DNA of 64,000 nt, taken from the NCBI GenBank assembly GCA_030278955.1, contig JAOANR010000012.1, positions 26,281,977 through 26,345,976 of the forward strand, in the 5' to 3' direction. Positions within the stretch are counted from its first letter, which is position 1, and every line of letters begins with the position of its first letter. A model generated the notes under the pieces. It ran no database searches. It was given only the letters and a program-made list of their open reading frames with translations, and was not told the origin of the DNA. Shown here piece after piece: positions 35,180 to 46,608 of this stretch. The translations under genes were made by a program, and so were the position numbers. The DNA is from Hygrophila difformis. Its lineage: Eukaryota; Streptophyta; Magnoliopsida; Lamiales; Acanthaceae.

Positions 35180-35525
35180 GTCAAAAGTTTCATGGCTGGA
35201 AGAACCACAGCGCCGTTTGAACCCCACAGGAGTAATAAAAAGGGAAATCTTAGTATATTCTTAAACCCCTTCCCCCAATCATAACTCTTTTCATGTAATA
35301 AATCCGAACTTGGAAATTGTATTCAGACGATTCTTCAACCCCTCCCAGCAGCAAAATGAAACTTGGCTTGGGTGCAAAAGTTTCATGGCCGTCACCGGGG
35401 ACTCTTGAGGGACCATTTGAAATCACAGTTTCCTCCTTAAGCAATAAATCAGTAAAAGAAATTTTCAGAAAATTACTCGTGTCGGCGAAGCTCGTCAAAA
35501 GTTTCATGGCGCCGTTGCCGGGGAG
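35180..35525 (+). repeat. ladder of LTR-end/primer-site-like segments
   Basis: Three segments start with (GT)CAAAAGTTTCATGG: 35180-35220, 35374-35420 and 35494-35540. The first and third continue to a CAGCGCCGTTT-like motif and the second to GTCACCGGGGA. Only the third is followed by a full primer site. The first two lie inside the LTR. Confidence 0.75.
35507..35524 (+). promoter_or_regulatory. Athila-type primer binding site
   Basis: TGGCGCCGTTGCCGGGGA begins right after the LTR's terminal CA. This sequence is known from Athila-like elements and is thought to pair with a tRNA-Asp 3' end. The short leader continues to 35653. Confidence 0.85.
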
Positions 35526-35653
35526 GATGCAGCGCCGTTTACTAGGAGAATTACATTCCTGATTTACTCATAGATAGTTCTTGTATATGTTCTCGAGCTG
35601 TTACTAACCTGGGGGTTGTACAGGTACTGTCAAAAGTTTGATACCACCTGCTT

Positions 35654-38600
35654 ATGCAACGGAGAAGGAGCACATTACCGGAGCTACCGTTCGATCTAGA
35701 AATAGAAAGGACCGCTCGCCAACTGAGGGCAGAAGCTAGAAAACGGAAGGAGCAGGAGCGTCAGAGCCGCACTTCACCAGAAACATCAAGCAGCGATCTA
35801 TCAGATATGACAGAAAACCAAAACATTCCCCCGATCTTACCCATAGACCAACCACCACATAACCTTGGTAATGGAGCTGACAGAGGAGTGGTAGAGCATC
35901 CTAATCGTGCCAACGAAGAGGAGAATCTACCAAATCCTGATCAGCAACAATACCAGCAATTCCACCAACAACCACCACCACCCGTAAATCAATTTCACCA
36001 AAACCAAAACATACCAAACCAACAATACCAAAACCAAGCTTTCAATCCAGATCAATTTCAGAACAACCCACAAGATCCACATAACTTCCAGCAATTTCCA
36101 AATTATCACCAACAGTACCAGAACCAAGCTGAACAAGGAAATCAACAACAGCAGCAAGCAGCAGCAGACTTCATGCAACCAATTGTAGAGCCCTATCTGG
36201 ATGGACCTAGGAGAGCACATTTTCCCGCACGCAATTTCGAGCTCAAACCGGCACTCATTAACTTGGTGCAAAACAATCAGTTCTGCGGCGCAAATCATGA
36301 AGACCCTCATGATCATCTCCAGACCTTCCTGGAGCTCTGCGACACGATCAAAAATCAGGGAGTCTCTCCTGATGCTATAAGGCTAATGTTGTTTCCATTT
36401 TCTTTATATAGTGGTGCCAGGGACTGGTATAAGTCATTGCCTATCAATCTGCGGAGCACTTGGGCAGACTTGGTGAGGAGCTTTTTGCTGAAGTATTTTC
36501 CAGAATCAAAGATTGAGGAAGGAAGAGCTAAGATTGGAGATTTTAAAATGAAGCCAGACGAATCATTATATGATGCGAAGGAGAGATTCTTGGGCCTCCT
36601 CAGGCGATGCCCCCAACATGGGTACGCACCATGGGAGCAATTGAGGAAATTCTACGGAGGACTCACCCAACCATGGAGAACAATGTTAGACGCCGCTGGC
36701 GGACGACATTTACTCCACTTGCCTATGGACCAAGCTTGGGAGAAGATTGAGACAATGTCTGTCAACAGATCCATCCTAAACACGGACGATAGGAAGGAGA
36801 ATCCTCCTAGAAAAGTCTTTGCTGTAAGTGAAGGGAAAACAGATTTTGAAAAACTGCAAGAACAGGTAGCTGCGATACAGCTGAGTCAGGATAAAGGGAA
36901 GGGAACGGACGCTTCCCAGGCAGGAACCTCATCAGACCAAGTTCAAACACCGCAATCGGGAGTTGTCTGTGGACTGTGTCAGGGACCTCATCCAACTGAC
37001 ACATGTCAACAGATAGCCACCGAAAGCTGTAATTATGCCGGGAACTACCAAAATCGCCATCCCAACCTCTCTTATTCCAACAACAATGCACTTAATGCGC
37101 ATTTGTTGCAGCCAAACCAGCCCAACCAGTTCCAAAACCCTCAGCAAAACTTCAGACCTCAGAACCAAGGATTCGTCCAGCAAAGAGTGCAGAACTTCCA
37201 AAATCAGAATCAGAGTTTCCAACCTCAAATCCAACAAAGGCCTAATCAGAACCAAGGCCAGAATTTCCAGAATTTCCAGCCCCAACCTGATCAGAATCAG
37301 CAATATAACCAAAGGCCACCATCTCGTTTGGAGAACTTGATGACTGAATTTATAGCCAACCAGAAGGATATAAATCAGCAACTGCAGTCATCAATCAAGA
37401 ATGTGAAGACGCAAGTCACCCAATTGGCCAAGGAACTACAGAACAGGGGGAAAGGAACACTTCCAAGCTGTACTGAAGCTAACCCGCAGTGTAAAGCAAT
37501 CACATTGCGGGGAGGCAAGACTCTGAAAGGAATTGTTGGACATGGAAAAGAGACGGCCGAGGAGGAAAAGGATCTAGTGGAGGGTGAAAAAGGAAGTGAA
37601 AGGATCGAAGGAGGAGATGGTATTGGACTGGACAAGGACAAACCAGAAACAGCTATTCCGCAGGCTGAAGCTGCAAAGGGAGCTGAAAAGGGTAGGGTTG
37701 AAGGTAAAATTTCCTTCTCTTTACCACCAAAAATAAATAATAATAAGTACATGCCAAGGGTGCCATACCCGGCACGTCTTAAAAATAAGGAGCAAGATGA
37801 AAAATTTAAAAAGTTTTTAGAAAGACTGAAAGCTGTCGAGATCACTATTCCATTGGTCGAAATGATTTCAGAAATGCCCGTCTATGCTAAATTTCTTAAA
37901 GAAATGATTTCAGGGAGGAGAAAAGCTGAGCAGGAGGAAGTAGTGGTTTTGAACAGTAGCTGCAGTGCCATTATCCAAAGAGTGCTACCGGAGAAGAAGG
38001 AAGATCCAGGATGCATTACATTGCCGATCCACATCGGGAAAACTAATGTTGGAAAAGGGTTGTGCGATCTAGGATCGAGCATCAACGTTATGCCACTTGC
38101 CATGGTGAAACGTCTTCACTTGGGGACAATTGAACCGGTTACAATGAAGTTACAGCTGGCAGACCGATCAATTACCCATCCAATCGGAATCCTGAAGGAC
38201 GTAATTGTCAAGACGGGATGGACTCTCTTCCCCGTCGACTTCATTATTTTGGATATAGAGGAGGATTACGAGATGCCACTGATCTTAGGCCGCCCCTTTC
38301 TCTCAACCGGCGGTGCACTTATAGACGCTCGATCAAATCAAATCAAGCTCCGAGTCGGAGAAGAAGAATTGGATTTCAACATGGGAAAGCTGCAGAAGTT
38401 CCCGTCTGAGGGATCTTGTTCCATTTTTGATGTAATAGATAGTAGGAGTGAGGATGAGAGCATAGACTCTGTGACTGATGAGCCGAGAAAAGTTTCAAAA
38501 CAGGTACTGAAGCCTGAAGGTGCAGAGCAACCAAGGAGCTGCAACGCTGTCCACTTCGAGGATCCTATCTCTGGAGACCTTGAAGAATTCGATGGAGTTG

Positions 38601-39490
38601 AGTTCATCCCGGAGGAAGAGGAAAGCACTGCTGAGGAGGAAATGGATCCTGTACTGACACAGGATCCTGAAGGTAAAACTGATCTCTCTCTCCCACCCAT
38701 TTCTCGCAAATTGCTGCCTTCCGTTGAATGCCCACCAGAGCTTGAACTTAAAATACTTCCGGATCATCTTAAGTACGTTTTTCTCACTGAACATAAAAGA
38801 TTACCGGTGATTGTGTCAGCCAAGCTGACACAAGAACAAGAAAAAGCTCTGGTAGACATTCTAAAGAAATATGTACATGCAATCGGATGGACCATTTCTG
38901 ATATAAAAGGAATAAGCCCCTCTGTTTGCATGCACAGAATTTTAATGGAAGAGGAGTATAAGCCCTCAAGGCAACCACAAAGGCGTCTGAACCCCCATAT
39001 GCAGGAAGTGGTAAGGAAAGAAGTTATCAAGCTCTTAAATGCTGGTATCATCTATCCTATCTCTGATAGCAAATGGGTTAGCCCAGTGCAGGTCGTACCG
39101 AAACGTGGGGGGATCTGTGTAACGACTAATGAGCAAGGAGAAGAAGTGGCGACGCGTCCAGTGACCGGTTGGAGAGTTTGCATCGACTACCGGAAGCTCA
39201 ATACCGCTACCAGGAAGGACCATTTCCCCTTGCCATTCATTGATCAGATGCTGGAGAGGTTGGCCGGAAGGGAGTACTACTGCTTTTTGGATGGGTATTC
39301 TGGCTATAATCAGATTGTAATAGCTAGCGAGGATCACGACAAGACCACATTCACATGCCCATATGGAACTTTTGCATACAGGCGCATGCCTTTTGGACTT
39401 TGTAATGCGCCTGCCACATTTCAAAGATGCATGATGTCAATTTTCTCAGAATTTATCGAAAAATGCATTGAAGTTTTGATGAATGCTTGA
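35654..39490 (+). pseudogene. Athila-type gag-protease-RT frame (1278 aa), RT active site deleted
   Basis: Residues 1-60 are basic. Residues ~75-175 are extremely Gln/Asn-rich. Residues ~180-375 are the retrotransposon gag domain (DHLQTFLELCDTIKNQGV, GARDWYKSLP, LLKYFPESKIEEGR). A short zinc-finger-like CGLCQGPHPTDTC lies near 438, and a second Gln/Asn-rich stretch at ~455-560. The aspartic protease has CDLGSSINVMPL near 802, with the Athila-type DLG. The reverse transcriptase starts near 1100 (EVVRKEVIKLLNAGIIYPIS, VPKRGG, WRVCIDYRKLN, FPLPFIDQMLERLAG, FLDGYSGYNQI, FGLCNAPATFQRCM). The frame stops right after KCIEVLMNA, exactly where the YxDD active site should follow. A deletion that also shifts the frame has removed both aspartates. 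Confidence 0.93.
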
Positions 39491-41607
39491 CTAATCTTGC
39501 ACAAATTTTGAAAAGATGTGAGGACACCAACCTAGTTTTGAACTGGGAGAAGTGCCATTTCATGGTCACCGAAGGAATAGTGTTGGGTCACCGCATCTCG
39601 CGCGCAGGTATCGAAGTCGACAGAGCTAAGGTTTCCGTCATCTCAAACCTCCCATTGCCTAATTCAATAAAAGCAGTTAGGAGTTTCTTAGGGCATGCCG
39701 GTTTCTACCGGAGATTCATAAAAGACTTTTCTAAAATTGCCAAGCCGCTCACTAACTTGCTTTGTAAAGAGAACCCTTTTGTAATAAATGAAGCGTGTGT
39801 TCAAGCCTTTGACACGCTCAAAGAAATGTTGATTTCCGCTCCAATAGTGCAACCACCCGATTGGTCAATGCCTTTCGAGGTAATGTGTGATGCAAGTGAT
39901 CTCGCCGTGGGTGCAGTTCTTGGGCAACATAAGGAAGGGAAGCATTGTGTAATTCATTACGCAAGTCATGCCCTGAATGAGGCCCAAATTAACTACACCA
40001 CCACGGAGAAGGAGATGTATGCTGTGGTTTTTGCGTTTGACAAATTCAGACAATATCTTATTGGTACAAAAACCACAGTGTACACAGATCACTCTGCACT
40101 GAGATACTTGTTTAGCAAACAAGACGCCAAACCTCGATTAATCAGGTGGGTACTTTTGTTGCAAGAATTTAACATTATAATAAAAGATAGAAAAGGCAGA
40201 GACAATGGTGCTGCTGACCATTTGTCTCGACTAGAAAATGATAAAAATGAGCTAGCCGTAAATGAGAATTTTCCGGACGAGCAACTGTTTGCCTTGCATC
40301 TTCATGATCAAGCTTGCCCGTGGTTTTCCGATATTGCTAACTTTTTAGCATGTGGAATAACCCCACCATTTCAAAGCAGAGGCCACAAAGCGAGGTTCAA
40401 CCGAGATGTAGTTAACTACTTCTGGGAAGACCCTTACCCCTTCAAGCATTGTGCAGATTCGATTATCAGACGATGTGTAACTGAGCACGAGGCTTATCAA
40501 ATCGCTAAGAAATGCCATGAATCGGAATATGGAGGTCACCATGGCCCCACTCGAACAGCTCATAAGGTACTCGAGTGCGGTTTTTATTGGCCTACCATTT
40601 ACGAGGACTGCAAAGCGTTTGTTAAAGCTTGCGACAGATGCCAAAGACTAGGGAATATCTCCAAGAGGGATGAGATGCCTCAACAAGGAATTCTCACTCT
40701 CGAGATTTTCGATGTATGGGGTATTGACTTCATGGGACCATTTCCGACATCTGATGGGAACCATTACATCTTGGTAGCTGTCGATTACGTTTCCAAGTGG
40801 GTTGAGGCTGTTGCACTGCCAACCAATGATGGCAACCAGGTCGTCAAATTTTTGAAAAATAACATTTTCAATAGATTTGGTGTACCCAGGGTGATCATAT
40901 CAGATGGAGGAACCCATTTTGTTAATAAAGCATTTGCAAATCTCATGAACAAAAATGGGATTCTCCACAAGATCGGCACGCCTTATCATCCCCAAACCAG
41001 TGGTCAGGTCGAGGTCTCTAACCGCGAAATCAAACACATACTCGAGGCCACTGTGGGGACAACTCGCAAAGATTGGTCACGTAAGCTCAATGATGCTTTA
41101 TGGGCATACCGCACTGCATTCAAGACTCCCATTGGGATGTCTCCTTACAGACTCATCTTCGGAAAAGCCTGTCATTTGCCCGTAGAACTAGAGCATAAGG
41201 CTTACTGGGCCGTACGAATGCTCAATTTTGACCACCGAGTTGCTCAGAGTAAGCGCAAGTTGGACCTCAATGAAATTGAGGAAATACGTGCGCAAGCTTA
41301 TGAAAGCTCGAGGATTTATAAAGAGCGGACCCAGAAGTTACATGATCGTCGTATTAAATCTAAACACTTCTATGTTGGCCAGAATGTCTTGTTATTTAAT
41401 TCTAGGTTGAAGCTATTCCCCGGAAAGCTTAAATCCAGATGGGAAGGGCCATACGAAGTGATGCACGTGTTTGAAAGTGGAGCTGTCAGGATCTGAACTG
41501 ACAAGGGAGAGCTGGTGGTGAATGGACACAGGCTGAAGGAGTATCTTGGGCAGTTCGACCCCGAAAAAGAAGCTCAGATGACAACAGAACCGGCTTATGT
41601 TCAATAA
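39487..41607 (+). pseudogene. Athila-type pol: RT end, RNase H, integrase
   Basis: This frame resumes with [28 protein letters not shown] (shown only to mark the join; it follows the lost YxDD). RNase H comes next ([48 protein letters not shown]). Integrase follows: zinc-binding H/C residues in [15 protein letters not shown] and [14 protein letters not shown] with Asp in [10 protein letters not shown], Asp in IISDGGTHF and Glu in [12 protein letters not shown]. The C-terminal domain ([18 protein letters not shown]) is cut by a TGA at 41494-41496. The same frame continues in typical sequence (VNGHRLKEYLG) to TAA at 41605-41607. Confidence 0.93.
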
Positions 41608-42040
41608 ATATTATACATATATTTACTTACTTATTTATTACTTTCTTCATTTATTTTATTGGGACAAAGTATCCAAAAATCAAGTGAACATTTAGAGTAC
41701 TAACACTCTAAATGTGAGGATGTTGATATTTGGAGAAAACCTAATACCTTTTCATAATTGTTTTGCAGGAATTCGAGGAACCAACAAAAAGAAAGATAAA
41801 GCTTCCAAAAATCAGGTTCCCGGTTGGGGTAACATTATATTTAATGGAGGTTGATTTTGGAATTTAGAGAAATCTAAAATCCAGAATACATTCATAAAAT
41901 AAAATTGTTAACCCAACCTAATTTATGCAAGCAATATGTTTTAGATTCTCTTTCGGTGTAGATATGTTTGCTTTTGAGTTCATATAATTTTTGGAAAATC
42001 TAAAATTTTCCTAAGTCTTGAATGTGGTATACTTCTCATT
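41608..42040. other. post-pol spacer with internal polypurine/LTR-junction copy
   Basis: Non-coding. At 41709-41728 it contains TAAATGTGAGGATGTTGATA, identical to the 20 bp spanning the real polypurine tract and LTR start at 46594-46613. This copy is ~100 bp past the pol stop, where a Ty3 element would normally end. Confidence 0.8.
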
Positions 42041-42044
42041 TCAA

Positions 42045-42570
42045 GAAAATTCAAATTAATTCGAATTGCTTGGAACATACCACATAAGACATTTTGCCTT
42101 GGAATTTTTCACTTTCGGATCTGTTAATTCGAGTTATTCTAGCAATTCGAATTAATTCGAATTGCCCTGAAAATTCGAATTGGCAACCAAGGCAAACAAA
42201 TTTTCGGATTTATATAGGCCAAGTAGTGCAATTCGAATTATAAGGCAATTCGAATTATTCGAATTGCCTAACTAATTCGAATTGGCAGGCACAAGGAATT
42301 TTCTTTAGCAAGTGAGCAATTCGAGTTATTCTAGCAATTCGAATTAATTCGAATTGCCTGAATAATCCGAATTAGCTCATTTCAGCCTTGTGTAAATTTT
42401 GCCCACATTCTCAAGTTCGAATTGTGAGTCAATTCGAATTAATTCGAATTGATCTCAATAATTCGAACCTGCTTGGTTTCTCTGTTTTTCAAGCCAATTC
42501 GAATTAATTCGAATTGGCCTGAATAACTCGCATCTCTCACAGATAGCATCAATTCGAATTAATTCAAATT
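42045..42570. repeat. palindrome array C upstream of the internal promoter
   Basis: Doubled AATTCGAATT palindromes at about 42143, 42333, 42431 and 42495, with variants at 42055, 42245 and 42550 and several single copies (some ATTCGAGTTATT). It is the same motif family as in the LTRs and again ends just before a TATA-like box. Confidence 0.93.
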
Positions 42571-42603
42571 GATGCAATAACTCGAACTCCCCTTCCAAAA
42601 TCC

Positions 42604-42748
42604 TTTTTATACCCTTCTTTCCCTCTCATTTCCCTCACTTTCACTTTCCACATTTCCAAAACACCCGTGTTTTCTCTCTCGCGAACCCTTATTCCTCGCG
42701 AAAACCAGTCGCTTATTTCAAGCCTTCCTCCGGCCAAATCACTCGGAA
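42604..42748 (+). promoter_or_regulatory. internal promoter and 5' UTR of the F-box gene
   Basis: TTTTTATACCC at 42604-42614 is TATA-like. It is followed by a C/T-rich stretch typical of plant transcription starts (about 42615-42690), and then the ATG at 42749. It sits 30-40 bp after palindrome array C, repeating the array-then-TATA arrangement of the LTR. Confidence 0.6.
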
Positions 42749-44875
42749 ATGGCTTCTTCTTCGTCTAATCCAAGTGGGAGCAGGGGGTAAGTGCTTCTTT
42801 TCCATTTTCGCACTCGGTTTTCGCAGTTTTTAGTTTGTCTCTTCGTATTCCTTGTGAAATCGAGGTTGGGGAGGGAATGTGTTTCGTTTTTCATGATGGG
42901 GATGGTCGGAATGTGCCCGGAATGTGTTAGGTTGTTCGGGAATAAGGATAAAACCACTAGGGCAGAACCTAAATTTTTTAGGGCTTTTTGTGAAACTGCC
43001 ATTGATGGAGTCGAGTGTTTCTGTGAAGGGAAATTCTTTTATTTTGAAAATGAGGGTCTCAAAACCCTTAAAGATTTGATTTTTGTTCATATTGCAGTAT
43101 TGTTGTTCCATTTGTGTCTTTGTGTGTATTTGTGTTATCTGTATTTGTGTTTTGCTAATCTGTGAATAGGGTTAACACGGTGGTCATGCTTGGTTCAGCC
43201 ACTGTGTTGTTTTTCAGTAGATAATTGTTGATGATGACTGAAAATGCATATCGATACTATCTGCAAAATTTATGTCTTTAAGGCATGAGTGTTGTTGGTG
43301 ACATTAGTACATTACAGTAGTATAGATGGATCAACTGTCCTCGTTTCTGATAATGTTTGCATGTATAATATTATATGAATACTTTGGCAATAAATGCTTT
43401 TGTCGGGTACATGTTGCCCACATTTTGCAGACTCAACTCTAGAAGTTGATTTTTGCACATCCGGGACACATGGTACAGACGAAACCATGCCAAAATTTTT
43501 CCAACACTTGAGGCATGGCATTTATGTGTAAAAAGACAAAATGATAGATTGTTCTTTACCTTAAAGTGTTTGATCTTTGTCAACTTGGAACAAGTGGGAA
43601 ATACTTGTAAGGAATGTTTTGTTTTATTCCTTAAAAAACCACTTTCCAAAACAAAATCCAAATGGGGGACCACTTACACCCCCAATTTCATTAAATAAAC
43701 AAGTCAACACCTTTTCATAAAAATCCAAAAATCGCCTTTTGTATGTATGCATGTCTATTTTTATCTTTATTTTTTATTTTTGGTCATGGTCCATTATACA
43801 TACTAGTAATTGTATGATTTATCGCTTGCATTCGATTTTCATCATTAATCTCTTATCTTCCCTACCTCACACGATTTAAATCACTTCTTAAGTGATAAAA
43901 ATCAAATTCCTTCGTAGGCTCAATAACCTACGAAATTCTCTCTTTTTGGTCCTTTGACCACCTAAAAACATCTTAAACTATTTATAGTCCAAGAAAAATT
44001 TCTAAGGATCCAAGATCCTTATCTCTCTCTTGCTTTCCTTATTTTTGTTATAATAAGAGTAGATTTGATAATCTGACCCCTTGGACTTTCATAGTGTACC
44101 TCAAGTGAGACAGGTGCTAGAAAGTGAACTGTATTTCGAAGTGGCTGAAGGTATTAGGCTGAGGGTCTCAGACCTAATCATCTCTCCATGTCTTTTCAGA
44201 GACATCATCCCCCTAGCCCCAAACGAAGATCACGAGGAAGAAACCCAACTACTGGATCTGCCAGTGGAGCTCCTAGGAGAAATCCTCTCCCGCATCGGAG
44301 AGGATTGCATCAAGAAAGTATGGAGGGTCAGAGAAGTATGCACTAAGCTCAGGGACGCAGCTGATCTTCCCATCGTCTACAGAAGGTGTGAACTGGAAAC
44401 CACCATCGTCAAGATGTGGGAGCAGAGGTTGGAACCGCAAAAGGAGGCACTCATGGCCAAGTGCGAAGAGGCTGGCAACTACAACCTGAAACTCATCCCA
44501 GCCCTGCAGGCATTCGGAGCAGGAAACGAGACTCTGGCTTGTGAGCTGCTAAAGGAAGGGATTGAGGACAACCACAAGGCCTCAATCTTTGTCAGAGGAT
44601 TTATGCTGCTCAGCAAGCTGGACAATGAACAGGTCCAGCAAGGAATAGCGATGATCGACAAGATGGTGACAGACGAATCAATCATGGCATATGTGGGCAA
44701 CCGCGTCTTTGCATGGTTGATGGAAAGCCTGGAGACTCCTGATCTGTTCATTGACCAAGGACCCAGAGTCTACTGCCAAAAAGTGCTAGAGAATCAGGAT
44801 GACGAGGGAGATTACTGTTTGCCCTGCAGCCTAACAAACTTCGTCCATTGGAGCAGAATTTTCTTCCAAGGATAG
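42749..44875 (+). CDS. F-box protein with Sel1-like tail, two exons, inside the retrotransposon
   Basis: Exon 1 is 42749-42786 (MASSSSNPSGSRG), ending at a GTAAGT donor in phase 2. Exon 2 begins after CATAG at 44095, and the join keeps the frame, giving 272 residues ending at 44875. Residues ~60-105 are an F-box (LLDLPVELLGEILSRIGEDC, VREVCTKLRDAADLP). The remainder has the alternating pattern of plant At2g35280-like F-box proteins (ALQAFGAGNETLACELLKEG, ASIFVRGFMLL, AMIDKMV). F-box proteins bind SKP1 in SCF ubiquitin ligases and choose substrates through the C-terminal part; the substrate here is unknown. The 1308-bp intron (42787-44094) holds no other gene. The position is that of an env-like frame in Athila elements, but I see no transmembrane segment. 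Confidence 0.75.
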
Positions 44876-46593
44876 CGGGGAAAGATGCCGAAGAAGGACT
44901 GAATCTGTAAAGATTCACTTTTGACTGGACTCACTGGAACCGTATTTTGGTAACTTTCTGACTGATCTTTGACGCTAACCTATCCAAGTGTACAGCTTTG
45001 TCTGTATTGATGTCTGGTTGTAATTAAGGTCGTGTACTGTATAACGAACCTTAGAATTATCTGTTATGATGGGTGTACGACATATTTTGGGCAGTCGTAC
45101 ATTTATTGCTTTCCACAAGAGAATTTCGTCTTGAGTTCTCCATTTTTTGAAAAAGATGTGTGGACAGTCCAAGATGAATAAGTGACTGTCACGCCAAAAA
45201 CAAGCTGTGACATGCTTGCATGTTCACAGTATCTCTTTTTACTGCTTTCAATTAAACAAACCGGCATAAAACAAACATAAATCTGTCACCTAAATTCACA
45301 TGTTGAATTTAGGCTGATGACGAAATCTTCAGACTATTACATTGGGATAAAACAATTAAAAATATGCATGACATAAATTCTTGAAGTTTTGAGCTATAAA
45401 AATCCAATGATATGATCACTTGAAAGACTAACCAACTTTCATGTTGAGAATTTGATTGAATAAGTTGTAAGAATTTTTCAAAGGTTAGATTTGAGAATAA
45501 ATGTATGACATGATCAAACCGTCCCTTGTGAGATCTGAGCCGAGTCATTTTTACTCAATACTTCTTTGATTGTGTGAATCAATTCGATTAAAGGGCACTA
45601 GAACTTGCAATTGGGACCGATTCAAGACCATGCCATATTCCCGAAATCGAGCATATGATCGAGGCACTTAGAAAAACCCAAAATTTTGGCTTTCGTTTGA
45701 ATTCCAAACCCAAAAATATTTTCCCTTTAGGATTAACCAATCTGAGCCTTTAAACCTAATTTTTCTTTGAAGCCACTATATTACTCCTAGCCTTACAAAA
45801 AGACCAAGAAAATCAAACCCAAGTGTATATGAGCCATCCCATCAAGGCATAGTAATTTTTGATCATCCAGTATGTATCAATCGGTATGCTGTCAACCGAT
45901 TCAAAAAAAAAAAAAAAGTTGAGACCTATTCAACAAGAATGAATTGCAAATGACAAAGCAAATTAGACAAAGTCTAATGTCATGCAAAAGAAAAACAGAA
46001 AAACAAAAGAAAGATAGCAATAATGATGATAATAAATTCTGCAACATGCCAAGCTATGGTGGAATGGTGTCATGTCACTCTTTAGCCCAATAATTCCTTT
46101 TCCTACCAAATGTTACAACCGTATGCCCCGTTATAACCTTGAATAAGACCTCGGGATCTCGATTTGAAGAAATGAGCCGGTGGCGAGTTGGTCCAGTTGC
46201 AAGCTTATGGGAGAATTTAATTGAATTTGATCTTGAGCGTTAATGATAAAAGCCAATCTTGAGAGTGAGTGAACTTTCCGATTCTACTATATGTGAGGCT
46301 CTGCTTTGATTGATTAATGATTCATGTCATGCCTAAATTCAAGAATTAAGCCAATGCGATTTCTAAACACATATTCAAGAAGAATTAACAATAATGATTG
46401 ATTTGTGTGTTAACTCAAGTGAGAAGTATCATTCCATTAAACACTGCAACCAAGAGAGTTTAATACTTGTAATTTTGATTGTCTTATCCCAATATAAAAA
46501 GAATGAAATTTCTGAGGCCACGCAAATGGATTGAATATGCAGAGTCCAAGCTCCTAAGAGCACTGACTCTGACTGCTCGGGGACGATCAGTAT
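44876..46593. other. 3' non-coding region between the F-box gene and the 3' LTR
   Basis: No supported gene. An A run lies at 45904-45918. The region ends in TAAATGTGAGGATGT, the polypurine-tract region. Low-complexity AAGAAA stretches occur near 45985-46020. Confidence 0.5.
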
Positions 46594-46608
46594 TAAATGT
46601 GAGGATGT
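46594..46608 (+). promoter_or_regulatory. Athila-type polypurine tract region
   Basis: TAAATGTGAGGATGT directly precedes the TGATAATGG start of the 3' LTR. The purine core GAGGA is short, and the same 20-bp junction also occurs at 41709. Confidence 0.65.

Larger units (their letters stand above)
30599..35506 (+). repeat. Athila-type 5' LTR, 4908 bp
   Basis: TG...CA ends. It contains two palindrome arrays (30932-31390 and 32316-32775), a TATA box near 31441, and at its end repeated LTR-end/primer-site-like segments. With transcription starting near 31475, about 4 kb would be R-U5. Short frames inside it recur in the other LTR and show no recognisable product. Confidence 0.95.

Noticed and set aside
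31135..35562. Short frames repeated at 47146-51576
   Set aside because: They are in both LTRs because the LTRs are copies. No similarity, and they cross palindrome arrays.
42791..43165. 124-aa frame rich in Leu, Phe and Cys, possibly an env-like membrane protein
   Set aside because: It starts inside the proposed intron just after the GTAAGT donor. Its hydrophobic look comes from T-rich intron sequence.
44081..44094. Start of the F-box frame at 44081 without splicing
   Set aside because: This would need a TTG start. The CATAG acceptor at 44094 and phase-matched exon 1 with an ATG explain it better.
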